Positions 1-11,608 are shown, numbered from the stretch's first letter. The stretch is 64,000 nucleotides of DNA from Patellaria atrata CBS 101060 (GCA_010093705.1 MU006094.1:781550-845549), one strand, 5' to 3'. The notes: generated by a model from the sequence alone, not told the origin. Translations and numbers: made by a program.

Positions 1-137
1 GAAAGAGTTTTACTTCATCTCCGCAGGGGCCCGTCTGACTTATCTTCATCTACTTTGCACCTGCAATTCGACCTAGTATCGCAGCACGCTCATTCTGCTT
101 TCAGAATCATTCCCCCCTTCGAAAGCTTTTTGTCTAG

Positions 138-1728
138 CACGAGCTAGATACGACCGCACTCCTGGATTATCTACAGACCCAACGTGGTCATCTCTGGCCT
201 GGTGCGAGCGTCCCCTCGTTATCAATCCCTCATTCCCAGCAGGTCGGTTTACCTTCTCCCCCATCGTCGGAAGTCGGAGGGCCAATAGGCCAGTATCAAG
301 ACCAATCCGTCACCGTGGCTGCCGCAGTTGCTCATCCGTCCCTTATGCATTCTGGGCCGGAAAGTATGGGAGCCCCATCAAGCTTCACTGCTCGAAGGAA
401 CCATGCTTCACAGTTGCCTAACTTCGAGCTTCCGCCACCGCAACTGTCGAACCTCAACAAGTTTCATCATTTTGCGCCCGTCAACGCGACCCAGCCATCA
501 CCAGCGCCACCGGGGACCAGCGCAAGCGTGGGTAGCTTGCTCACTCCCCCAAGTAATATTCCAGGTGATGGATTAAGTCCCATTTCATCTAGTGTCGGTA
601 GCACCACCAGCTCTAGTTCAAATCAAGTAGCACCGTACACTCCAAACTCATATGTCTGGTCACAGAATCATCAAGGAGGTGCTCCATATGGTTTCCAATC
701 CAACTCATCCGGCCAGCCTTTCATCCCTGGACGTGGCCTGTTTTCACCATCTCTAAATCCATCCATCAACTCGATCGCTCGAGGACCTTCAAATTCACCG
801 ACAGCAGGTGAAGGGCTTCAAGGTCCACCTTATGAACTCAATCTACCTCCATTCCCTTCATCAGCACCAATGTCAGCACCAGCAACTTTACCCACAATGT
901 CATCACATCCCCCTGCAATGTCGCATGTGATGATGAACGGTCAACCACCCGTAACATCTTCATCCGCTCAACCGTCACCTGTACACGCTCAAGAAGCATT
1001 TCACCACAGACCACCCCCAACCCCTACTTACTACAATACACAACAAAACGGTACACCGCAGCAGTCAAATTTTCAATATTCCACAGGACCATCCCCGACT
1101 CACCCAAGTCCGATCAGTGCAGGTGGATCGTTAACAAGGATGTCACCAGTAAGCGCTGGATCAGGCCATCATATGCAACCACCTGCGCAGTCTCCCAACC
1201 AATATCAACGGCCATTCAATGGTTACCATGGCTTACCAGGACCCGTACTATCGAATATCAACAATCCACACGGCCAAATGGCTCTGGTAGGCGGAATGCC
1301 CCACGGAATCATGTCTGGAGGATTTAACAGTGGCCATGCTGCGAGCATGCAACATATGTACGGAGGCCATGCCGCTCAACAAACACCACCGAACGATCGA
1401 CCCTTCAAATGTGACCAGTGTCCGCAAAGTTTTAATCGCAACCATGACTTGAAGCGTCACAAGAGGATCCATCTTGCCGTGAAGCCGTTCCCTTGCGGAC
1501 ATTGCGACAAGAGTTTTTCACGAAAGGATGCGCTCAAGGTATGTTGACATCTAGTGCACCGTCAAGAAAATGCTTAACTGATGATTTTAACAGAGACATG
1601 TCCTAGTCAAGGGTTGCGGTAAGGGGACCACCCCAGCCGAAGGCGACAAGAACGACGGCTCAGCCTCTCCTGCCGCCAAATCGATCAGTGAAACCGGGGA
1701 CGTCAAACCCATGGTTGCAAGCCATTAA
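138..1728 (+). CDS. C2H2 zinc-finger transcription factor, 5' end missing
   Basis: Probable nuclear DNA-binding regulator. A long low-complexity part rich in Pro, Ser, Gln and Asn comes first, and two zinc fingers lie near the C terminus. Finger 1 is Cys-x2-Cys-x12-His-x3-His and follows a typical RPFKC linker. Finger 2 starts FPCGHCDKSF and, after splicing, ends RHVLVKGC, so its last ligand is Cys. Exon 1 ends at 1538; intron 1539-1593 (GTATGT...CAG, 55 bp) joins in phase to exon 2, 1594-1728, which ends in a Lys/Asp/Ser-rich tail. The frame is open with protein-like sequence back to 138, just after a TTTTTGTCTAG acceptor, and no ATG lies before that, so the true start is probably in an exon to the left. 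The first in-frame ATG is at 345 and is the alternative start. I could not assign it to a named fungal factor; the fingers do not look like Crz1 or Msn2. Confidence 0.8.
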
Positions 1729-3102
1729 TCACCTTCTATCTACTGGGCGTCACATTCAATATTCCCCACCCCATTGTATTACTTACACTCAAAGTTGATA
1801 ATTTATGTGTCCGGTGTCTAATTTCCCAATCATCCGGTTTGTGAATATTTTAGCGGGAATCCTGGAGAAGTTGTCGTTTGGGTTGGTTGGAGTTATATAT
1901 TGATCCGACGGGGATCTCTGCTCGGAATATCGGTTCATCATTATTATTTTTTCTGTTGATGTTTCAGATACCTCTTTAAGTGCGCTGGACATTTCTTCCT
2001 CGTCTCTTCTCAAACTTCTTGTCATATTTTCCTCCGGGCAGATTTCAGTGTTTGATCTCTATTTTATCTGGTAGCATGTTTTTGGGCAGCATCTTTAGCG
2101 GCGCCAAGTTCGAGGTTGTAAGGGTTACCCTTCGCTTTTCTGTTGTGGATGGGTAGGGCAGAGGGCGCATCAGATATTGATATCAAGCGGATGAGAGAAA
2201 AAGTAGTTATGATATGGAGGACATTGCGATATGAATCTACGTCTACATGTTCCCCTGACTTCGTGGTCCTACGTGCTCCCTTTATTGTGATTCGATATCC
2301 ATAGTCTGCCTTTCTGGTTTTAGCTATCTCGGCTTCACTGGGACTCGCTCGTCATCCGGCCACGCCTTTGTCCTCTACCCTTTCTCACCACCCTACTCTT
2401 AATACGATCATATAAACTTGAGCACCCGTATTGTCTCTTTGTCCTCACTCGTCCCCTACCATATTCAATCCACACACTTCCCGGATACAGCGTTCCACGT
2501 CGGACACCCTAACTTGACCATTCTCAAGCATCCTCACTCCTCAGCATCTCTTACCTTACGCACCAAGCTCCGACAATCTACTCCTCGCACTCATCCGCGC
2601 GATCCGCCTCCGAATCAACTTTCCTTCACCTTCACCGTACGCTTTTTATCCAGCAGTAAAACCTTTGAACATCCCCAGAACCCTGGGGTGTAATAAGCGT
2701 CATGGTTTATCACCCGGTACCAGGGTGGAATTTTTTTCCGACTTCCAAGGTCAATTTTATACCTCTAGGCCACCCCTTCCCTTCCCTTCCCGATCTACCC
2801 GCTCCTTCCTAACCTCCTTTTCCCGCAAAGCACGCCTTCCTACCGTCGGTATAGTACTCTCGCCCCTCCTGCCTTGCCCTGATCCATGCATTACTCTTTC
2901 CTTCATGTCGGCAATCGAACCTTTCCCTTCTGGCTCTTTCCCCTCCCCTTATCCCCTGCGGTCTTTCTATTCCCAAGCCCTGGTTACCCACACATGACAT
3001 ACCGACTCCCCTCGGCCAGGACGTACAGTACAGTACGGATTCAAAACCCCACCACGCCAGATCACGCCACGACGAACGAACTATATGGAAAGGGGAAAAA
3101 AA

Positions 3103-3202
3103 NNNNNNNNNNNNNNNNNNNNNNNNNNNNNNNNNNNNNNNNNNNNNNNNNNNNNNNNNNNNNNNNNNNNNNNNNNNNNNNNNNNNNNNNNNNNNNNNNN
3201 NN
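3103..3202. other. Assembly gap of 100 N
   Basis: Exactly 100 N, the usual placeholder for a gap of unknown size. It is bordered by an A run on the left and a G run on the right, so low-complexity sequence probably stopped the assembly. Confidence 0.99.
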
Positions 3203-3545
3203 GGGGGGGGGGAAGGGGGGTTTCTTATCGACCCCTTTATCCAACTATGACAGAAAGAAAAACGCACAAGTAAAAGCATCCCCGAACTGTTCCGAAAGTG
3301 ATATTTTATCAGTTCTGAATTCTCGGGATCGTAGCAACGGAGATCAATGCCCTTCCTTACTATACGTACCTCGTGGTACTTCATCTCCATCTTATTTTGC
3401 TTCGTGCTGTGCGGGATGCAGGAACGTACGTGGGATGTGTGATGAGGGGGCGCACGTAGATGGAAACTAGGCGTTGAATCGGGAGAGGAGGAAGAGGAAA
3501 GGGGGGGGAAGAGAGGAAGGGGAGGAAGGGCGAAGGGGGTTTCTT
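3203..3545. repeat. Purine-rich low-complexity tract
   Basis: Starts with ten G, then mixed G/A, and is again almost purely G/A between about 3479 and 3540 with several runs of four or more G. It could form a quadruplex or triplex. It mirrors the pyrimidine-rich tract left of the gap. Confidence 0.7.
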
Positions 3546-4183
3546 CATGGTGCATGAGGTAGTTCCCTGATGTGAAGTGATAGTATGAGCTATGAGTGGT
3601 ATATGGATCAGGGGAGATTTTTTTAATAGTCATATATCGTTCTCAGCGACCAAGGAATTAGGGGAACACGGTGTTCTCTCTCTAGGCTTTGTTGAAGGGG
3701 AAGGGTTATGTGATATCTGAGGCATATTCCGGTTCTCTCAGTTGTCAGTTCCGAAGAGAGAAAAACCTATCCGCGGAGCTCTCTGCTGTGGTGTTTGAGG
3801 TGGGGTGGGCGTCGGATCGGTAGGTCTGGTTCACATGATGCTACTTAAGGCCTTTCAGTTCTGGATAGTGTTATTATTTTTACAATACCTCGGATTGGAG
3901 GTCGAAATCATCTCGCTCAGTACACCTATATCTCCATAGCATGAGGTTGATAATACGATCTGCTGTACGTTTGCTCACCACCATATCGCTACCATGAACT
4001 TTTTAGTTCCTCCCATACCTCTCGCTGAGAGGGGGACGAGGACGTGAGAGCGCGCTCCCTCATCAACACCATTTAGTTTCACTACCAGCCCGTGACGCCT
4101 ATGCACCCAGTTTTGACCCGTATCCCGAGAAGACAAGTAGATATAGTAGAGCAAATTTCCCTTACAGATGCCTATTCCGCTCC

Positions 4184-5718
4184 CTACACAGTCCGAAACC
4201 CCTGGCCCACACTCGGATACGAAGGATAAGAATACCTCTTCGACCTCCTGCTCGACGGAGAACTCGCAAGGTCCTCGAAAATACGCTCCTCATTAAAGCT
4301 ATTCTTCTTGACGACCGACTCATTCAGCCCGATGCGTGACCTCGACCTTCTCAAAGACCGATGGCGCGGCTGTTGGGGTGGTGAGTGGTCCGGGGTACGG
4401 GGGTGATGCGAGAACGATAGGGGGAAGGAAGATGAGTTGTTCTCGATGAAGACGCGGACGTCAATGGTGTTTTCCGAGGGTGCGGAAAGATGGACTCGCT
4501 GATGTTTCCCATTGTGATGCTGGTTCGGACTGGTATGGCGCCCTTGGGGAGCTCTTGAGTGGGCTGTGACCCCTTCCTTTGCATGATCTTGTGGACCAGC
4601 TGCCGGATTGGTTTCTACTGGCGTTGGATCCTAATACGAACGTCAACTGAACAGACCCTCCAGAACTTACTCAACGTGTCGATAAATGAGGAGATACATA
4701 CTTTCATGGAAAAAGTAGCCCCCGGTAGAGTCACAAAATCCTCTATTGCCAAATTCGCAAAATTGAATCCCCTAGGGTCATCAACAGGGTGGAACTTCTG
4801 GCCAACCTCGCCGTTAAGACTGAGATAAAACTTATGAAAAGGCTGATATTTCGATAACCCTATCCACCAGTCCGGGTAATGTCCAAGGAAGCGACTTGTT
4901 ATCTGGGGTTGAATCTCAATATCCAGCACTGCATTAACCCTATGAGATTTCTGGACCAGCATGACAAACGTAAACTCTCGTGGGAGGCCGGAGCGCTGAA
5001 TGAGGTTCTCCTCGAGAGACCAGACAATCTTGCCGTCCTCCACGTCAAAGGCTCTACCATAGGGTGATCGCAAGGTTCGCGTAGATCCTTGGATTCTCAT
5101 CATCTGATTGATTTTATAACTCCCCTGAACGCCCCCGGATGGGCTTAAGTTGGCGGATACGGGTGTTTGTGAGATTCCGAGGGATCCTGCGAGGTTGAAA
5201 TTCCACTGGAGGGTTGCTGATGAGATAGCGCCATATATGAGATGTGGTGCATGGCGAAGGAAACGTGGGCTCATCTGATTCTTGCCTTTACTAAGCTTCG
5301 GTTTTTCGAAAGAAGAAGAATTCGTTCGGGAATGAAGAAGTGTCATGTGGGGATCCGCCAGGTTGGGGTCATTTTGAACACTTATCGAGATGATGGCTGA
5401 CTTAAATCTGTTGGCCAGAGAATGTGACGGATGCAGAACGAATGAAACGGCAACAAAACAGACATAGTCAAGAGCTTGCTCATGAATGCTGGGGCTATCG
5501 TAGTAGCCACTTTGCAGACGGTCGACATGTGCTGTGATGTAGGCCCCACCTGGTAGATTTCTTTCATAGATACATTGATGATTGACCAAGAGACGTTGAT
5601 CTGGTGCATTTAGGTCCCGCGGCTTTTGCTGGAAAACTGTCATAGCATGTGGTTGGGCCACAGCCGACGAAGATTCAGGTGGAGCAACGGCCCGTATACG
5701 CTCGAGAAAGGAAGCCAT
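4184..5718 (-). CDS. Unknown protein, two exons
   Basis: Function not recognised. I start at the ATG at 5718, which opens MASFLERIRAVAPPE; an earlier in-frame ATG exists, but the residues before 5718 look like leader. Exon 1 (5718-4702) encodes a mixed hydrophobic/polar protein with no membrane segment or signal peptide. It has aromatic stretches such as HYPDWWIGL and KFYLSLNGEV that suggest a folded beta-rich domain. A GTATGT donor follows MetLys at 4701 and a TTAG acceptor ends at 4631 (71 bp, phase 0). Exon 2 (4630-4184) then reads 148 codons in frame to TAG. This tail is polar and basic with Ser/Arg clusters and looks disordered. Without the intron the frame would stop about 30 codons later. 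Total about 487 aa. Confidence 0.7.
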
Positions 5719-7489
5719 GATTAGATGATCGAAATGAGAAATATTGTAAGAAATAGTCAAGTTCAAAGATGGTCTTGACTTTGAAACCAGAACTGTAAAT
5801 GAGTGGTTCATACAACTTTCCCTTTCCGTAGCCTTTTATCACTTACTCATACTCATAAGTAGTAACACAATCATCTATACAGACAGCTTCATAAGCTGTA
5901 AAGGGTTTGTTGGAGCATAAGTTTTCCTCTGGTATTATTCTCTGATGAGACTTAGATATCTTCAAGCCTCGAACGTGCACGTGATTCTGACCTCCCGATG
6001 CGGCCTGATCTCAATTAACTTGTAAATCTGTTTAGAACAGTGACTCTACTTTCTGTAAGAATTTCAGAGTAAGCTGGACGGCTATGATCGGTTTACTTCT
6101 TGAAGCGTTGGTCCACTAATAGATTTGATATTCGCGTCTTGCCGGAGGACGAGGAGCGCTCCAACTTAGACGATAATGTTTGTAGCGAATGAGCGCAAGA
6201 ACCGAAAAGATCGAGCAATGATCTCTTCGTATACAGAAGTTGGTCACCAATCTACGTGTCGCCAACACAAGGGACGGCGTTGGGACGCGTGGGACGTTAG
6301 TTGTCAATGATGGTGGTGGCAGCCCATGTGGTTGGGAAAGTCGAATACGGAAGGTACAATCTGTGGCCTTCAAGATGCCGATTCCCCTCTAATGCGGGAC
6401 TGGAGTCAGTCTACTCGTGAAGTCTCGTATATAGGGTTTCCTGGCACGTCTGGCTACAGTACATACAGTACGTCTTGCTCCTGATCTTCGCAGGAATATG
6501 CGGAGGAATATGCGGTCAAGGACGAATTCGGAACGAAAAGCTGTAAAAAGCAAAGGATAAACTTGACTTTCATGCGATACTGTACGAAGCGGTGGGGGGT
6601 TTTGATAATGGTGATGAAGTTATTGAAGGGTTCAAATGGAAGGGGTCGAGCGATGGATGATAGTTTGGCGCAGGGGCCGTTGTACGGCTTCTTGGGGCTT
6701 GCAGACTTGCAGTTCACAACTTCCAAGGGTTCCAAGGGCTCCCAGTTCACCACCTCAGGATCGAAGCTAAAGTAGTCCGCACGGTTGGGGGGAAAGATTT
6801 ATTCCTTTATCAAGTACAAATACGTTAGTACCTTAGGTAGTGGGAACGCAGCACCGGGGTTCTCTGGCCACTGCGCATCTTTGGGCCTTGAAACTTGGGA
6901 GAATTAAGTATTCTGGGTGGTCAGTATGCTTCTTACTAATCGTTCCTACTGCCCCGCCTAAGCACGATCTTTATATCGCGAATTTGCCCTGAATTAACCG
7001 TAAGAAACATGTTCAGTTTCTCCATAAACTTGACATTATAAAGGATCGCCTTATCAACTTCCAGTCCTCCGGAAGCGATCGGAAAACAACTCCGGTAGCT
7101 AAAAGGTAAGTACTGTACTGTACCAGCCGTGTTGGTTTCCTGGATGCATGTACCTGTACCTGTACTGTATATAAAAAACTAAGAGGTGAAAACAACAATG
7201 AATGAATCATGAAAATGAAAATCCGTAGCCCAGGGCGGGTGATGCCGTTATCCCGGGAAGCCGCATGTCAAGCCCCCGGTTTCCCATTTCCCTGATCATT
7301 TGCTGAAGAGCGATGGGCCTAAGCTTGAGCGAATCGGGAGCGGGCCGGACCTCAAAGTAAATACTTTATCCAAAACTGTCAAGCCTGTCAGCCACGTCCT
7401 GCACGGTCACAAACTCTCCATATCACTGGATATTTGTTCGAGACCCATATCAGCTTGGGACTCTTGTCCGTCCATTTTGTTTTGTTCGC
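5719..7489. other. Intergenic, no gene seen
   Basis: Lies upstream of the unknown gene and downstream of the RRM-like gene. Short open frames show no family features. It contains copies of the TACTGTAC motif at 6578 and, overlapping, at 7111 and 7116. Confidence 0.6.
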
Positions 7490-9153
7490 TTATGCATTGT
7501 CATGCCGCAGCCATGTGGTCCTGCGGTGCAAATTCCAATACTCCGTCCCCTCATCACCTGTCATCATCCGAGCGTGGATAGTTGCCAGATCCACCCTATT
7601 CTTTGGGACGTCTTCCTCTCGACCCTTACAGGAAATAACATCTATCGTCGCTTTCTTTGCGCTGCAATCTTCTCGCATATTACTGAACGGTCTCTTCTCA
7701 CCGAGTGCTTCATCAGTAGCTGCTTCGACGTCCACATTGTCAACGCCGGTGCTAACTTTGCTAGTCTGGCCTTCGGCATCCTTTCGCTTGGAATTGGCTT
7801 GCCTCTTCTTTGCTTTCAAAGCCTCAACTAGCCGTCTGGCATCAGTAGAAGTGGCAAGCCGCGCTACAGCAGTCCGCCCATCCGGTCTGATATCAAGGTA
7901 TACGAGCTTCAGATCCCACCTTGTTTCTGCATAATCATCGCGGGTTCTCTTCCAAAACCAATTAACTGTGCGAATAAGAAAGGAGCGAAGGGTAGACCTG
8001 TTGATGTTGGGACGAAGACCAGAGATAAGAACGAGGGTACTATTGTCAGTCTCGCGTGTTAATACTTCTGTCCCGTTGTCTGTCGGGTTTTCTAGCGGGC
8101 CCTGATTCGGAGATTCCGCCGATCCTGTACGAAGGAGCGTTATGTATTCTTGAGTGCGCCGAGTATGCTCGTCTCTACCAAAGTATAGTTAGCATGGGTT
8201 CAAGATTGATTCATTCGGCCCGAAAAATCCTCCTAGAACTTTGGAAGCTTCCCCGCATGCTAGAGCGCATGCTGGCCCGCAGGAAATCCTTTGCCTTACT
8301 TGCTCAGTACAATCCAGTCGTCTGGCCAGCCCAGCTTCCGTACATCGCATTCAGCGACTTGCTTCCTCAATAGCACAAAGGCATATGCCACATGCGGTGA
8401 CCAAATTTTTTGAATCGGCAGGTATGCCTTCCGAAATCCTTTTGCTTTCTTAATCCACCACAGTACCTTAGCTGGAGTAGTACATAACATCGACAGGTGA
8501 GGTTCGATATAAACTGTCCGAGCATTCCAGAACTTGTTGTCTTTGGTTAGTTCACCGTCAGGTTCACCACCAGCAAGGCTTTGTGCCATGGACCCTGGAA
8601 TACGGCGAACAAGGTAACCATCTCTAGAATGTTGAAGTTGCGAATGGCCTTTGAGATTTGAGATCAATGCTTGACGGAATTGAACCTGAGAAGGTATTTT
8701 GCGGAAAGTGGTTAGATAGCTATGGGTCAGAAGAGCAGAGAGGTGGATGTATCCTTCTTCTCCATTGATACTTCGTTGATGTGTCTCTAACCATTTTCTA
8801 CTGTCCTTGTCTTTGTATGCATAAGTAGCGAATACCAATTCGACGGCACAAATAAGCTGCTCAAAATATTCTGTGTCTTCTTTCGTGAGGGGAGCAAAAT
8901 GTAGTCCTGATGGATTGGTATCTTCAATGCACTGTCTTTTTCGAGACGGTCCATTTTGGCGGGTAGTACTAGACTCTTCAATGCATCTTTTCCTTCGAGG
9001 GAGTTCATATTGGCGGGTAGCATTGAAGTCCTCAATACATCGTTTCTTTTGAGGCAGTTCATCTTTATGGGTTGTGCTAGAGGACTTGATCGATTGCTGT
9101 AGAGGGGTTGAAGACAAGTTCTTCTTGACTGCTAATTGTCGTGGAATGAACAT
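7490..9153 (-). CDS. RRM-like protein with three basic N-terminal repeats
   Basis: Likely a nuclear RNA-binding protein, but the family is not identified. Exon 1 is 9153-8300. Intron 8299-8175 (GTAAGG, branch ATGCTAAC, acceptor TTTGGTAG, 125 bp) joins to exon 2, 8174-7490, giving 512 aa in one frame. Residues 25-78 are three tandem 18-residue repeats built on a basic KKRCIED core (KKRCIED, RKRCIEE, KRQCIED), which could serve as nuclear localisation signals. Residues 79-284 are mixed, with aromatic-rich segments. Residues about 329-405 resemble an RNA recognition motif: TLVLISGL as RNP2-like strand, an internal helix, LKLVYLDI, the strand TAVARLAT and a final helix DARRLVEALK. A Lys/Arg-rich tail follows. 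It is divergent from the WBP11-type splicing factor and 380 bp away. The RRM call is by eye and RNP1 is poor. Confidence 0.75.
8920..9081 (-). repeat. Three 54-bp tandem coding repeats
   Basis: Encodes residues 25-78 of the RRM-like protein. Each 18-codon unit carries a Thr-rich start and a basic KRCIE core. The units are clearly related but diverged, so the duplication is not recent. Confidence 0.8.
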
Positions 9154-9533
9154 TGCAGTACATTCAAAGAGCCTAGGTCTGTAGATCAGTGTTTATATCC
9201 CGAAAATTGTAGCACAAGAGAACTCCATGTGGGCATTGTAGGTGACGGGCGATAACTATGACACGTGTTACTTTGGCGAATGGAAAAGCTTGCCCATAAG
9301 GAGGTCCTTTGAGATAGAAATCGTGCTCTGTTCATTCCCCTGGGGATTGGTCTTCCAAGGAGATGAGGCCAGTCTTGTCGTTTATGATGGTGAACGTGCG
9401 AAAGCTCCAGCCAGAAGACGCGGCTCGCACAGACCACATCGAAATTCCGTCACCTTCCGAACAGAGACGCCTTGACTTCCTTAGCCTAGCCACAAAAGAA
9501 TAACACAACACAGCATTGACTACGCAGCACATA
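9154..9533. promoter_or_regulatory. Shared divergent promoter with ACACGTGT palindrome
   Basis: 380 bp between the start codons of the RRM-like gene (minus) and the WBP11-type gene (plus). ACACGTGT at 9261-9268 is a perfect 8-bp palindrome with an E-box core (CACGTG) that could serve a bHLH factor for both genes. No clear TATA box was seen. Confidence 0.5.
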
Positions 9534-10622
9534 ATGGCGAAAGAGAAGAATTTCAATCCTGTGGCCGCACATCACAAAGCTGAGAAAGCAAAGAACCTGA
9601 AAAAATCTAAAGCGCAAGTCGCCGCGCAGCGAACCGAGAAGCTAGCCCGCCGCAACCCGGAGCGAATACAACGCCAGATCGATGATCTGAAGGCGGCACA
9701 AGAGGCTGGGGAATTGCGCCCTCATGATAGACAACGGCTTGAACAGCTAGAGAAGGACCTGAAGGGGATCAGGAAGGCTAGAGAGACCTTAGGGGATAAA
9801 GCTCCTCAATTTTCAGAACGGAGAAATGGGGAAGGGGAAGGTCAAGGACATGGAAGAAATAGAGGAAGAGGGGGTGACAGCGTACTTGGAAAACGACGTC
9901 GAAGTGGGTATGGCGAAGAAGGCGATAGTAGCGAGACGGACGAAGATGTGCGAGATATTCCCATGCCGCGAGACACCCCTCCCCCACTTCCCCGACGCGA
10001 GAAACGCAGCAACAATCCTAATCTCACACCATTAGGTGTTAGTCCAGATGGTGTGAGACTTCCCCACGCTTTACCTTCGAAACCGATAGTAGAGTCCAAG
10101 ACTGTATATGAAGCGGCACCCGTTCACCGTGATCTACGGAAAGAGGCCACGCGGTTCGTGCCAGCGGCTGTTCAAGTCAAATTTAAGGCAGCTCGTGGTG
10201 AGGGACGCTTGCTAGAGCCCGAAGAGCTCGAAAAATTGGAGCAGGCCGGATACAAGGATGCGAAGAAGGCAGCGAAGGAAGCAGAAAAAGAAGCAACCTT
10301 TTCAATGATGAACTTTGCAACCAGCAGTAGGCGGAAGGGAGAAGATATTGATTTGGAATCTGAGGAAGCAAAGTTTGAAAGGGAATTGATGGATGTTGAG
10401 AAGGACCTAGATATTGCGAGGCAAAATACCGCGGATGCGATGAGAAGAGATATTACCGGTCTAGTGGACGAAGCTGAAAAAGAGGCCGAGTTTAGCATCA
10501 TGGCAAGGGGTATAGACAGTGTAGAAGGGGAAAAAGGTGAACGTTTGGTTGAAAAGACTCTCGACAATGTTGGGAAACCATTTATGGTACAAATGGAGGA
10601 CGCTTCAGATGAGGATCCATAG
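9534..10622 (+). CDS. WBP11-like pre-mRNA splicing protein
   Basis: Matches the N-terminal WBP11 domain (WW-domain-binding protein 11), a nuclear factor of the spliceosome that binds WW-domain partners. The first 80 residues hold the signature: MAKEKNFNPV at the start, then EKLARRNPERIQRQIDDLK, and RKARETLGDKAP. A Gly/Arg-rich and acidic middle follows, then a proline block, DTPPPLPRREKR, that fits WW or SH3 binding. The C-terminal half is strongly charged and helical (Lys/Glu coiled-coil type, with AEKEATFSMM and AEKEAEFSIM as a repeated element) and ends in DASDEDP. Length 362 aa, no intron. The ATG at 9534 is the first in frame and opens the conserved motif. Human WBP11 is longer, so this is the shorter fungal form. 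Confidence 0.88.
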   Translation: MAKEKNFNPVAAHHKAEKAKNLKKSKAQVAAQRTEKLARRNPERIQRQIDDLKAAQEAGELRPHDRQRLEQLEKDLKGIRKARETLGDKAPQFSERRNGEGEGQGHGRNRGRGGDSVLGKRRRSGYGEEGDSSETDEDVRDIPMPRDTPPPLPRREKRSNNPNLTPLGVSPDGVRLPHALPSKPIVESKTVYEAAPVHRDLRKEATRFVPAAVQVKFKAARGEGRLLEPEELEKLEQAGYKDAKKAAKEAEKEATFSMMNFATSSRRKGEDIDLESEEAKFERELMDVEKDLDIARQNTADAMRRDITGLVDEAEKEAEFSIMARGIDSVEGEKGERLVEKTLDNVGKPFMVQMEDASDEDP

Positions 10623-11019
10623 ATCGAAATTCACATATTTTAACAAACCACAAGCCTCACTACAATGTTAGATTGCGGCCCCAGCGCTGGTTTGTCGTTG
10701 AGAAATTATAAGTCTACCATACCCAGGAAGAGTGTGGCTGCAGATACTATGACAAGTGACTTCACGTATACGACACATTTCACATTTTACGACTTGAGGT
10801 ACAATCATTAGAGCCAATAATGCTTATAATCATTCCATAGGGTATCTAATATCGATCTTTATGCCGCCCTAGGTGTGTCCATCACCATGAACATGAAGGA
10901 AGAGGTGTTTCCCCCATCATATCAAATCCGCCAAAGGACCCAGACGGACGAGGAGAGGAATTGGTGTGTGAAGTGAAAGAGGTCCTCAATACAGTCCACA
11001 CGTCTTTGAGATGTTTGTT
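10623..11019. other. Convergent 3' region
   Basis: 397 bp between the stop codons of the WBP11-type gene (plus) and the HSP9/12 gene (minus). It carries both 3' UTRs; no other feature was seen. Confidence 0.7.
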
Positions 11020-11427
11020 TTACTTCTTGCCTTGAAGAGTATCGCTGATACCTTGAGCGGCGTTGGCAACAGTCTCTTGTGCGGAGGCTAAGATACTCTG
11101 GCCCTCATTGGATGCGTCATCCTTGCCGGAGCGGGTGCTATCAGCCATCTTCTGAGAGGTGGACTTTTGACTCTCTAGAAATAAGATGTTAACAAAGGCA
11201 GATAGGTTGAGGACGGCGAGAAGATGACATACCAGGCTGGATGGCACCGGCGGCACGGTCATAGAGACCGGATGCTGAGTCCTTGGTTTGGTCAAGGGTG
11301 CTCTTTTGGCTATCGGGGGTGACCTTATCGGAAACCTAGCGTGCCATTAGTCCAGCCACTACTATCGAAAGATTGAGAAAGGCTTCATTACCTGGTCGGA
11401 GAGGTTCTTGCGGCCGGTGTCAGACAT
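11020..11427 (-). CDS. HSP12: HSP9/HSP12 family stress protein
   Basis: Small, very hydrophilic stress protein of the HSP9/HSP12 family. In yeast these proteins are unfolded in solution, bind membranes as amphipathic helices and rise strongly under heat, osmotic stress and starvation. Three exons: 11427-11392, 11335-11233 and 11174-11020. The introns are 56 bp (GTAATG...CTAG) and 58 bp (GTATGT...TTTCTAG). The product is 97 aa. It starts MSDTGRKNLSDQVSDKVTPD, the family signature, and has a repeated DSQKST/ESQKST element. The C-terminal helix runs AQETVANAAQGISDTLQG. No Cys, no Trp and no signal peptide. The promoter has paired stress elements and a TATA box, as expected for this family. Confidence 0.93.
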
Positions 11428-11551
11428 GTTGATTTGAGGTGTGAGTGTTTGTTTGTTGGAAATTGATTTGGTTTGTGTATTGAGCTTGGGTACGGATGAA
11501 CAAGATGTTGTGTTTGTGAGAGAGGAGAAGAAATGTAAGAGTAGTGTGAGG

Positions 11552-11559
11552 TTTATATA
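11552..11559 (-). promoter_or_regulatory. TATA box of HSP12
   Basis: Reads TATATAAA on the minus strand, about 125 bp before the HSP12 start codon. This suits a strongly inducible TATA-type promoter. Confidence 0.6.
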
Positions 11560-11608
11560 TCTAATGGATATGTTTATTTGGTGTTGGTGACGACTGCCTA
11601 CCGTTTTG

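Larger units (their letters stand above)
1729..4183. other. Intergenic region with assembly gap
   Basis: No supported gene. It holds the 3' flank of the zinc-finger gene, a long C/T-rich tract on the plus strand (about 2330-3000), the N gap and a G/A-rich tract (about 3203-3545). Open frames here are made of repeated Pro, Ser, Arg and Phe and follow the base bias, so they are not called. Confidence 0.6.

Noticed and set aside
315-1728. Crz1 (calcineurin-responsive factor) for the C2H2 gene
   Set aside because: Finger sequences differ from Crz1 and the third finger is lacking, so no symbol was assigned.
2418-2997. Two overlapping plus-strand frames left of the gap as small genes
   Set aside because: Composition simply follows the C/T-rich tract (Pro, Ser, Phe, Leu); no motif, no splice structure.
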